Of a stretch of DNA of 64,000 bases, positions 57,166-64,000 are shown piece by piece. This DNA is from DATBVX01 sp963724625 (GTDB lineage: Bacteria; Pseudomonadota; Gammaproteobacteria; Steroidobacterales; Steroidobacteraceae). Where the stretch lies: the NCBI GenBank assembly GCA_963724625.1, contig CAVRVO010000026.1, positions 1 to 64,000 on the forward strand. Direction: 5' to 3'. A program made the position numbers and the translations under genes. Each line of letters starts with the position of its first letter. The first letter of the stretch is position 1. Under the pieces are notes generated by a model. That model was not told the origin of the DNA and made no database searches. It saw only the letters and a list, made by a program, of their open reading frames with translations.

Positions 57166-59076
57166 CTAGCCCGCCATTGCAGCATCGAAGCGAACGTCCG
57201 AGTGATTCGCCCAGATCATGAAGTTCAGCACCTTCCATAGCATGTACGAGTCATCACGACGCCCGGTCCCGGTACGTTGGTACAGGCGTTCGACATGCTC
57301 CACATCCAACACGTCAGGATCTCGGCGTCTGAACATCGCAAGCTGGTCGAAGAACAGCGGCCTTAGCGCTCCCTGCAGCCACGCGCCGTAGGGCACATCG
57401 AGCCCGACCTTGGGGCCATGCAGGACCTCGTCGGGCACGATGCCTTTGAGAGCGGCTTTCAGCAGCCATTTCTGATTGCCGCGCGGTGTTTTCGCTTCGC
57501 CGGGAAGTCCGACTACGAAGTCCACCAATTCGTGATCGAGGAACGGCACACGCACCTCCAGGCTTGCCGCCATCGTCGCGCGGTCGACCTTCTCGAGATA
57601 GGTATCGGGAAGCGTGATCATCAGATCGAGAAATGACATCTGGTTGATGCGGTCTTGATCTGCAAACATCCGTAGACACTCGCGATGGCGCGCAAAGGGA
57701 TCAAATTTCTCGACGCTCTCGCGCAACGGCCGTGCAAAAATCGCGACTGGCTCCATGGAGCGATCCTCCGACGTCAACAGCAGGGCCATGGTCGTGGCCA
57801 TGTCCTCCGCCGCGAGAGCACGCACGTAGCGCCGCACCCGGTAGTGAAACGCGGACTCGGGTGTGAGGCGATGGGCATGCTGGGCGACGAGCGCCGGTAG
57901 ACGCAGGAGCTTGTAGCGATCCAGGGTGAAGTAGCGGCTGTAGCCGCCGAACAGCTCGTCGCCGCCGTCTCCCTGAAGGACGACTTTCGTGTGCTCCCGG
58001 ATCTTCGAAGCCATCAGGGCGAGCGGGATGTTCGCGGCATCGGAAAACGGCATGTCGTGGTGATGCACGAGGCTCTGGACCAGGTCACCGACACTCGCCC
58101 CGCTGATACGAATCTCGTGGTGCTCCGTGCCGAAGTGTTCGGCAACGCGCTTCGCCTTCGGCAGCTCGCCCTCGTCTCGGGCGAAATCGAAACCGACCGA
58201 GTAAGTCGCGAGGCGACCACTGTAGTGTCGCGACGCGAACGCGGTGAGCGCGCTGGAGTCGACGCCGCCTGACAGGAACAGTCCGACCGGAACGTCACTG
58301 ACCAGTTGCCGACGTACCGCCTGCTCGAGCAGCCGTCGGGTCTCCTCGATCGTCTGCCGGGTATCACCTGTAGGCGTCCCACCGTCCCGTGTCTGCTCTT
58401 CGAGCGACCAGTACGCGCGAATGGAATGCTCGAAGGAGTCGAGATCGATCTCCAGATAGTGCCCGGGAAGGAGCTGGCGGATGCCTTGGAAAAGAGTGCG
58501 GCCGCCGAGCGGGTTACCGTAGTAAACCCATTCGTGCAGGGCCGACACGTCGCAATCCGGCGCGTCCCGGCTCAGCGCGAGAATCCCCTTCATTTCGGAC
58601 GCGAAGGTGAGCCGACCGGGCCTTAGCTCAAAATAGAGTGGCTTGATGCCGACCCGATCGCGTGCCAGCCAAAGTCTGCGCCCCCGCACGTCGCACACGG
58701 CAAACGCAAACATGCCGTTGAGCTTCGGCAACGAAGCGACTCCCAGTTTTGCAAACATCCGCAGCACGACTTCCGTATCCGAGCCGGAACGCAGATCGGT
58801 AAATCCATGCTCTCGTGCCAACTCCCGGAAGTTGTAAACCTCGCCGTTGTAGGTAATGACGAAATTCCCGTCGGCGGTCTGCATTGGCTGCCGGCCAGCC
58901 TCAGACAGATCGATGATGCTGAGTCGGACGTGTCCGAGAAGAACATTTCCGTTCTGATACTGGCCGTGTGCGTCGGGCCCGCGGTGACGCAGCATTGCGA
59001 GGGCGGCGGGGAAAAGCTCCTGCAGGTGCGCGTCCTGGCGTGTCGACCTCACCGCAATTCCCAGCACTCCACACAT
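57166..59076 (-). CDS. AsnB-like glutamine amidotransferase, copy 2
   Basis: 636 residues. Glutaminase domain: Cys2 in MCGVLGI, RHRGPDAHG, YNGEVYNFREL; RDRVGIKPLYF is intact. The pyrophosphatase loop FLSGGVDSSAL is at about residue 268 and GDGGDELFGGYSRYF follows. Of the three copies, copies 2 and 3 share GDGGDELFGGY while copy 1 has GQGADELLLGY, which is closer to another sub-branch. It sits between a GT4 gene and a methyltransferase with gaps under six bases. Confidence 0.88.
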   Translation of the reverse strand: MCGVLGIAVRSTRQDAHLQELFPAALAMLRHRGPDAHGQYQNGNVLLGHVRLSIIDLSEAGRQPMQTADGNFVITYNGEVYNFRELAREHGFTDLRSGSDTEVVLRMFAKLGVASLPKLNGMFAFAVCDVRGRRLWLARDRVGIKPLYFELRPGRLTFASEMKGILALSRDAPDCDVSALHEWVYYGNPLGGRTLFQGIRQLLPGHYLEIDLDSFEHSIRAYWSLEEQTRDGGTPTGDTRQTIEETRRLLEQAVRRQLVSDVPVGLFLSGGVDSSALTAFASRHYSGRLATYSVGFDFARDEGELPKAKRVAEHFGTEHHEIRISGASVGDLVQSLVHHHDMPFSDAANIPLALMASKIREHTKVVLQGDGGDELFGGYSRYFTLDRYKLLRLPALVAQHAHRLTPESAFHYRVRRYVRALAAEDMATTMALLLTSEDRSMEPVAIFARPLRESVEKFDPFARHRECLRMFADQDRINQMSFLDLMITLPDTYLEKVDRATMAASLEVRVPFLDHELVDFVVGLPGEAKTPRGNQKWLLKAALKGIVPDEVLHGPKVGLDVPYGAWLQGALRPLFFDQLAMFRRRDPDVLDVEHVERLYQRTGTGRRDDSYMLWKVLNFMIWANHSDVRFDAAMAG

Positions 59077-59081
59077 GGCCG

Positions 59082-60203
59082 TCAGTGCAGCGCGAGCGAC
59101 GGAAAGGCGTTCGGTAAGAGGACTTGCAGATACTGTCGTGCGATCTTCTCGTGGGCAAAGTCAGCCGCGCGCCGCCGCACGTCGGGGTGCCTATCGGCGT
59201 CGAGAGTAGCCTCGATTGCTTCCGCCATCGCGGTCGCGTCTCCAACCGCGACCAGCTTGCCCCATTTGCCACCCTCGACAATTTCCCGCGATCCGCCCAC
59301 GCAATCGGTGCTGACGACTGGTGTTCCACAGGCAAGCGCCTGCATGAGAGCATTCGGACAGCCTTCGGACAGGGATGAACTCACGAACACGGCAGCGCGC
59401 CGCAGCCACGCAAATGGGTTATCGATGAATCCTGGCAGGAGCACTTCCCCTTGCATGCCCAACTCCCCGGCAAGTGCCTCGAGCCGCCCACGATCTGGCC
59501 CCTCCCCCAGAATCACAAGTCGACACGGGCGGTGGCATCTGACAAGCGAGAAGGCGCGCAGCAGCGTCGGAAAATCCTTTAGGCCCGAAAGCCGGCCCAT
59601 GCTCATGATCACTGGCGGCCCCGGCGTAACACTGGGGTGACCGGGCGGCTCCGCGCTCAGCCGCTCAATCGATTCCAAGCTGAGCGGGTTATAGATGACT
59701 CGAATCCTGTTGCGGGGAATCAGGAAGTACCGGGAAAGGTCGTCGGCAACACCTTCGGAGTTGGCGATCACCGCATCCGCAAATCGGTACGCAATCCGCG
59801 CCAGCTGCAACACCGGCCAGGCCCGGGCGATCCCCGCTTCCCGCTTCAACATCGTCGGAACCGACCGGCTCGAGATGATGCAGCGCGTTCCATTCGCGGT
59901 CAGAGAGCGAGCCACTACTGACGTCACATTTGCGTGATCGAGCCCGGAGAGAATCACGTCGGGACGCTCAGTGCGCAGATGGCGTGCAAGCCCGGGCAGC
60001 GAACGCGACACACCCGACGATTTGAGGTCGACGACGCGAACGACAGGATCAACTTCGCGCAGATACGGACCTTTGGCGGCAGCCAGCGCAAGATCGACCG
60101 ACACTCCGAGTGCGGCGAAGTCATTGGCGAGTTGCACGAATACACGCTCCACACCGCCGCCATCAAGCGAGGGCAGGAACAGGACCACCTTGGCAGCAGA
60201 CAC
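59082..60203 (-). CDS. GT4 family glycosyltransferase (PglA/WbnH-like)
   Basis: 373 residues from GTG 60203. VVLFLPSLDGGGVERVFVQLAN is the start typical of GT4 enzymes that add GalNAc or related sugars. The donor domain begins VIMSMGRLSGLKDFPTLLRAF and has SSLSEGCPNALMQALACGTPVVSTD with the first E of the motif present and the second replaced by Gln (LMQAL). Coupled within six bases to genes on both sides. Confidence 0.87.
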   Translation of the reverse strand: MSAAKVVLFLPSLDGGGVERVFVQLANDFAALGVSVDLALAAAKGPYLREVDPVVRVVDLKSSGVSRSLPGLARHLRTERPDVILSGLDHANVTSVVARSLTANGTRCIISSRSVPTMLKREAGIARAWPVLQLARIAYRFADAVIANSEGVADDLSRYFLIPRNRIRVIYNPLSLESIERLSAEPPGHPSVTPGPPVIMSMGRLSGLKDFPTLLRAFSLVRCHRPCRLVILGEGPDRGRLEALAGELGMQGEVLLPGFIDNPFAWLRRAAVFVSSSLSEGCPNALMQALACGTPVVSTDCVGGSREIVEGGKWGKLVAVGDATAMAEAIEATLDADRHPDVRRRAADFAHEKIARQYLQVLLPNAFPSLALH

Positions 60204-60209
60204 CTGGCG

Positions 60210-62156
60210 CTACGCCGCGCGACCCGCATGCATGGGTTGCAGATTTCCGACGGCAGACAGCCAGGCCTGAAACATGAGAATCTGCCAGAGGCTGTCTCCT
60301 TCACTCGACGTGCGAGTGATGTGCCGTACCCATCGCTCGCGGACCTGAACCGGGTTCAGAAATCCATCGCGCCGCAGCCGCGATTCGGTCAGCAGATCCT
60401 CGGCCCAGTCGCGCAAGGGCCCACGCATCCATTCGTTGACGGGCACGCCGAATCCCATTTTGGGTCGCTGCATCAGCGCAGCGGGAACATGTCGGTACAG
60501 TACCCGCTTCAGCAGCCACTTCGCTTCGCGACCGCGCACTTTCATATGCAGCGGTAGGCGCCATGCGAATTCGATGACGCGATGATCGAGCAGTGGAATG
60601 CGCGTCTCCAGACTCACCGCCATCGCGGCTCGGTCGACCTTCGCCAGCACGTCGTCGGGCAGGTAGGAAACGGTGTCTGCGTACATCATGCGATCGTAGA
60701 TGCTGTCGCTGGAAAGCCCACCGTCAAGCGTGCCGGCCAGCCCCGCCTCTGCGCCATCCGAGCCCAGCCTCAGGACGGCGTCCATGTCTTGCCGAGTCCT
60801 GAGCGCATAGCATTCGTCAGCTGTTTGGGCCGATAAGTAGAGAGCCAGGCGATTCGCCTTCCAGCCGCTGAGGGATGCGCGGCTGCGCCGGCCGTACGTT
60901 CTGCAACAGTACGAGAGCATGTTGCGCGCAAATCCGGGAACGCGACTCATCGCACCCCAGGTGCTGGCCGTGCTCCGGTAGCGCGTGTACCCACCGAACA
61001 ATTCATCGCCGCCGTCCCCGGATAGGCACACAGTGACGCGCTGGCGCGCGAAGGCCGAGACAAGATGTGTGGGGATTGCCGAGCTGTCACCGAAGGGTTC
61101 GTCGTACATCGAGGGAAGCGTCGGAATCACGTCCATCGCATCGCGTGGCGTGAGAAAACTCTCTGTGTGATCCGTGCCGAGCCGCTTCGCCACGGCGGCG
61201 GCGTGCTGAGCTTCTTGATAGTTTGATTCGTGAAAGCCGATGGTGAACGTCTTCACTCGCCGCGACGACTGCGCCTGCAGCAGAGCCACTACGGTCGTGG
61301 AGTCAATACCCCCGGACAGGAAAGCGCCGAGTGGAACGTCGGCAACACTCTGGTCGCAAACTGCGCGATTGAGCACCCTCTCCAGTTCGTCGGCTGCTTC
61401 GCGGTCGCTGCCGGCGAAAGGACGTGATAGTCCCTCCTCGGCGACCTTGCGCAGCGACCAGTAAGCACGTGGGACCGGCAGCGCGCCCGGCGACTCGCGT
61501 GCGCCGAACTGCACCAGAGTGCCCGGCAGGAGCTTCAGGATGCCTCGATAAATCGAATGCGGGGCCGCAACATACCCTCGCTGCATGTACAGGGCCAACA
61601 CGGCACGATCGATCTCAGCGCGAAAGGAAGGATGCGCGCGCAGCGCCTTGAGCTCCGATCCAAACAGCAGCGTGTCGCCCTGCCAGCCGTAGTAGAGCGG
61701 CTTCTCGCCCACCCGATCACGCGCAAGCGTCAGCGTTCGCGTAGCGCGGTCCCATAGGGCGAACGCGAACATGCCCACTGACCTCTCGAGTGTCGCCTCG
61801 ATACCCCAGCGGTCGAAGCCGGCTAGCAGCGTTTCGGTATCGGAGTGGCCGCGCCAATGCACGAGACCGTACGTTGCTTCCAGAGCGTCGCGGATCTCGA
61901 GGTGATTGTAGATCTCGCCGTTGAAGCTCAGTGCGTAGCGGCCGGAGGCCGATACCATGGGTTGGTGTCCAGCCGGCGACAGGTCGATCACGGCGAGGCG
62001 GCGATGACCGAACGCGATCCCGGCGCTCGCATCCAACCATGTATCCGCATCGTCCGGGCCACGATGCGCCAGTGACGCTGACATTCGCGCGACGACCTTC
62101 TCCGCGTCAGCAGGAAGGACACTCGCGGACTTGAGAAATCCTGCGAAACCGCACAT
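60210..62156 (-). CDS. AsnB-like glutamine amidotransferase, copy 3
   Basis: 648 residues. Cys2 in MCGFAGF, AHRGPDDAD, FNGEIYNHLEIRD and RDRVGEKPLYY form the glutaminase part. AFLSGGIDSTTVVALL (about residue 282) and GDGGDELFGGYTRYR belong to the synthetase part; YLPDDVLAKVDRAAM and HRVIEFAWRLPLHMKV match AsnB-type proteins of O-antigen and exopolysaccharide loci. All catalytic residues I can check are present. Confidence 0.88.
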   Translation of the reverse strand: MCGFAGFLKSASVLPADAEKVVARMSASLAHRGPDDADTWLDASAGIAFGHRRLAVIDLSPAGHQPMVSASGRYALSFNGEIYNHLEIRDALEATYGLVHWRGHSDTETLLAGFDRWGIEATLERSVGMFAFALWDRATRTLTLARDRVGEKPLYYGWQGDTLLFGSELKALRAHPSFRAEIDRAVLALYMQRGYVAAPHSIYRGILKLLPGTLVQFGARESPGALPVPRAYWSLRKVAEEGLSRPFAGSDREAADELERVLNRAVCDQSVADVPLGAFLSGGIDSTTVVALLQAQSSRRVKTFTIGFHESNYQEAQHAAAVAKRLGTDHTESFLTPRDAMDVIPTLPSMYDEPFGDSSAIPTHLVSAFARQRVTVCLSGDGGDELFGGYTRYRSTASTWGAMSRVPGFARNMLSYCCRTYGRRSRASLSGWKANRLALYLSAQTADECYALRTRQDMDAVLRLGSDGAEAGLAGTLDGGLSSDSIYDRMMYADTVSYLPDDVLAKVDRAAMAVSLETRIPLLDHRVIEFAWRLPLHMKVRGREAKWLLKRVLYRHVPAALMQRPKMGFGVPVNEWMRGPLRDWAEDLLTESRLRRDGFLNPVQVRERWVRHITRTSSEGDSLWQILMFQAWLSAVGNLQPMHAGRAA

Positions 62157-62166
62157 GGCAATTCGC

Positions 62167-63051
62167 TCAGCTGCGCACGGCGGCGGGCTGCCTGTCCACG
62201 GCGAGGCTTGCGCTGCCCGACATTCGCCGCTGGACCGCCAGTTCGTTGCAGCCGTGAGCAGTGTTTCGGATGGCGCCGATTAAAGAGAAACCGCGCGCTT
62301 CAAGGTATTGCGACAGTGAGTCGAAACTTGTGAACTCGTACGGAAACCCGCCGATCCAGTCGACCCTGTCGTATTTCGCGCTCATGCCTCGTTCCCGCCG
62401 GTCCGTGAACAGCGGCCTGAGGGCTACCATCGGCTTGAGCCTCAGCGTGTACTTGATAATGACTAGCAGTTGCGTCACGAGGCTCACACACACGACGAAT
62501 GACGGCTTCAGAAAGCGGGGCATCCGGTTGTAACAGAGCTTGATTAGCCACCACACGTGCGACTTCCATCCCTGATCGTTGTAGATTGCGATGAACAGTT
62601 TTCCCTCTCTGCGCTCTACACATTCGATGGCGTACTCTAGACCGAGCCACATGGCACCCGTGTGATGCAACACACCCCAGCTGTACACCACGTCGAACTG
62701 GCCCAGGCCAGTCATGTAGCGGTGTTCGAGTACGGAACCTCGCTCGATGCGCCAACCGTTATCTTCCGGAAAATAGCGGCGACGCAACTCCTCGGCGCAG
62801 GCAACCGATTGTGCGTCAAAGTCGAAGGAGTGCACCTTCGCTCCGAGCCGCCGGGCCGCGAGACTGAAGAGTCCCGAGCCACACCCTATGTCCAGAAAGG
62901 TCCGCCCCCGCAGGTGCGCCACGCACAGCATCTGTTTGAGCGACGCCTCGGCCTCGACGATGCGTGCGTCATCGAGTGCATTCAGGAAGCGGGTCCAATT
63001 GGCGCCGAAAGCAAAGCGTCTGCCCGCTGCTATTTCTGGTGCGGCATCCAC
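62167..63051 (-). CDS. Class I SAM-dependent methyltransferase
   Basis: About 294 residues from GTG 63051, two bases after the stop of the short GT4-like ORF. The longer open frame to 63309 reads across other genes. Motif I is TFLDIGCGSGLFSLAARRLGA (near residue 60), then FDFDAQSV, and FDVVYSWGVLHHTGAMWLGLE. The C-terminal half contains hydrophobic stretches (FVVCVSLVTQLLVIIKY) that may associate with the membrane. Presumed glycan methyltransferase. Confidence 0.8.
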   Translation of the reverse strand: MDAAPEIAAGRRFAFGANWTRFLNALDDARIVEAEASLKQMLCVAHLRGRTFLDIGCGSGLFSLAARRLGAKVHSFDFDAQSVACAEELRRRYFPEDNGWRIERGSVLEHRYMTGLGQFDVVYSWGVLHHTGAMWLGLEYAIECVERREGKLFIAIYNDQGWKSHVWWLIKLCYNRMPRFLKPSFVVCVSLVTQLLVIIKYTLRLKPMVALRPLFTDRRERGMSAKYDRVDWIGGFPYEFTSFDSLSQYLEARGFSLIGAIRNTAHGCNELAVQRRMSGSASLAVDRQPAAVRS

Positions 63052-63053
63052 GT

Positions 63054-63218
63054 TCAGAACCCATTCCAAAGTGTCGAGCGCGCGTGCGCTACGCCTGCGT
63101 TGCCTTCGACGACGTCCGCAGGCCCCGCAGGGCAATTGGCACTGATCACTGCGGCGCCCATTCCCATTGCTTCCAGCATCACGCGGGGACGCGAGCGTTC
63201 CCGACCACACGGTGGCAT
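63054..63218 (-). pseudogene. 54-codon ORF: remnant of a GT4 glycosyltransferase donor domain
   Basis: ATG 63218 overlaps the stop of the upstream methyltransferase in TAATG, and the stop lies two bases before the next GTG. The protein is only a piece of a GT4 donor domain: RPRVMLEAMGMGAAVISANC then PAGPADVVEGNAGV, the region that normally lies about 80 residues from the end of a 370-residue enzyme. Nothing resembling the rest of a glycosyltransferase is present in any frame on either side. It is probably a deletion scar kept in frame by translational coupling. Confidence 0.6.
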
Positions 63219-64000
63219 TACGGGAGGTGCCTCCGCCGCCGGGCGATCGCCATGAACGAGTGGCCGCAGTAGGAATCGACACTGCGGGCGATGGCCTTGC
63301 GCAGGACACGCTTCACGATCGAGCCTCGTGAGCCGAGCAGCCAGTCGACCTGGCGTTTCAGATGCGGCATGTCTTCTTGCATTGAGATCTCGGATGCAAC
63401 ACCCTGCCAGCGCAATACCTCAAAGCCGTGACGCACCAGCGCGCTGCAGACTTCTGCGCGACTCAGCGCGAACTGATAGAACGATGCGGGCTCGTCTGCG
63501 AACTCATCTGACGGATAATGGCCTGCGCGCACTCTGCGCTCGCGGTACGGTGAAAACCACGGCGCAGTCAGAAAGAGAAATCCACAAGGTTTCAGCACGC
63601 GCGCCGCTTCCGCGAGGATGGCGTCATAGCCGCCCCAGAAGTGTTCGATGACTCCGATGGACCAGTAGCCGTCGAAATAGCCGTCCGGAAACTCCAGCGC
63701 CCGGACATCACCCTCGCGAATATCGATTCCCGGGAAGTCGCGCCGTGCCTGCTCCACTGTTTGCGCTGCGAAATCGACGCCCACCGCACGAAACCCGGCA
63801 TCGGCCATCGACTTCACCTTGTTGGCGCGACCACATCCACCCTCTAACACTCGTGCGCCCTGCTGTAGATACTTGCGCGTCACGGTAACTACTTCGTCTC
63901 TGGGACTCGGCAGCGGAGGCTTGCCTTCCGTCCGCCAAAGTGCCGCCCAGAATTCAGGCGTCGCTTTCGCGACCAGGTAGATCAAGCGGTTCGCGTGAGG
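63218..64000 (-). CDS. Class I SAM-dependent methyltransferase (open at right edge)
   Basis: At least 255 residues are visible; the frame stays open to the window edge, so the start may be outside (TTG 63985 is the first in-window option). Motif I is VLEGGCGRANKVKSMADAGF, then VGVDFAAQTVEQAR, and YFDGYWSIGVIEHFWGGYDAIL with AARVLKPCGFLFLTAPW. It ends in a very basic tail. It is the first visible gene of the right-hand glycan operon. Confidence 0.8.
   Translation of the reverse strand, partial: PHANRLIYLVAKATPEFWAALWRTEGKPPLPSPRDEVVTVTRKYLQQGARVLEGGCGRANKVKSMADAGFRAVGVDFAAQTVEQARRDFPGIDIREGDVRALEFPDGYFDGYWSIGVIEHFWGGYDAILAEAARVLKPCGFLFLTAPWFSPYRERRVRAGHYPSDEFADEPASFYQFALSRAEVCSALVRHGFEVLRWQGVASEISMQEDMPHLKRQVDWLLGSRGSIVKRVLRKAIARSVDSYCGHSFMAIARRRRHLP

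Noticed and set aside
63055..63309. Long N-terminal extension of the methyltransferase ending at 62167
   Set aside because: It covers the end of another gene and the GT4 remnant in different frames and is Arg/Gly/Ser-rich filler; GTG 63051 is a better start.
44530..63985. Exosortase/PEP-CTERM exopolysaccharide system
   Set aside because: AsnB-like genes recall that system, but I saw no exosortase, PEP-CTERM protein or its usual GT and deacetylase set.
1..64000. CRISPR arrays, insertion sequences, phage genes
   Set aside because: No regularly spaced repeats, transposase, integrase or phage structural motifs were seen in any frame.

Overview
The window looks like a GC-rich gammaproteobacterial chromosome. 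Evidence is the gltX / tRNA-Ala(GGC) / tRNA-Glu(UUC) block, the gloB / methyltransferase / rnhA / dnaQ / mltD neighbourhood, fabI and ppiD. I cannot place it below class; the order around Steroidobacterales or Nevskiales is only a guess. No phage, transposase, CRISPR array or rRNA gene was seen.

Layout. 1-3.9 kb: polyamine uptake (PotD, PotB, PotC) with a gamma-glutamylputrescine-oxidase-like enzyme, all on the minus strand. 3.9-6.3 kb: lipoprotein, tRNA-Glu, tRNA-Ala, gltX. 6.4-10.3 kb: a very large secreted fusion of six Fn3 domains, a PQQ-type sugar dehydrogenase and a diheme cytochrome tail, broken by many indels. 10.5-14.7 kb: two regulator/target sets (WYL regulator with a secreted protein and an LysE exporter; PadR regulator with an MFS pump), each with a palindrome in the divergent gap. 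14.7-15.2 kb: two near-identical 34-codon His-rich small ORFs. 15.3-17.3 kb: a 1.5-kb islet holding one Met-rich outer-membrane protein gene, bracketed by a partial and an intact tRNA-Val(CAC). 17.4-20.5 kb: secreted Asp-box protein, GH16-like protein, DUF2269 protein.

20.5-35.7 kb and 44.5-64 kb are two halves of a surface polysaccharide locus, almost entirely on the minus strand. The left half makes precursors and outer-membrane assembly parts: ManB, ManC, Ugd, WbpM/CapD-type dehydratase, TviB-type dehydrogenase, a uronate 4-epimerase, a DegT aminotransferase, Pgi and two Wzi proteins. The right half has a priming sugar-phosphate transferase, a split transketolase, a second DegT aminotransferase, three GT4 glycosyltransferases plus a GT4 remnant, three AsnB-type amidotransferases and seven class I methyltransferases. 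Together they suggest a uronic-acid-rich, amidated, heavily methylated capsule or O-antigen. Between the halves (35.8-44.4 kb) sit housekeeping genes: dnaQ, rnhA, a methyltransferase, gloB, mltD, fabI, a dicarboxylate symporter and ppiD.

A caution for the whole window: at least ten otherwise well-conserved genes, including the normally essential gltX, are split by single-base indels, mostly extra bases. Two stretches (about 6.4-8.3 kb and 51.0-52.2 kb) carry many. Protein motifs stay intact across the breaks, so consensus sequencing error is the likeliest cause; I give reconstructed full-length gene spans.
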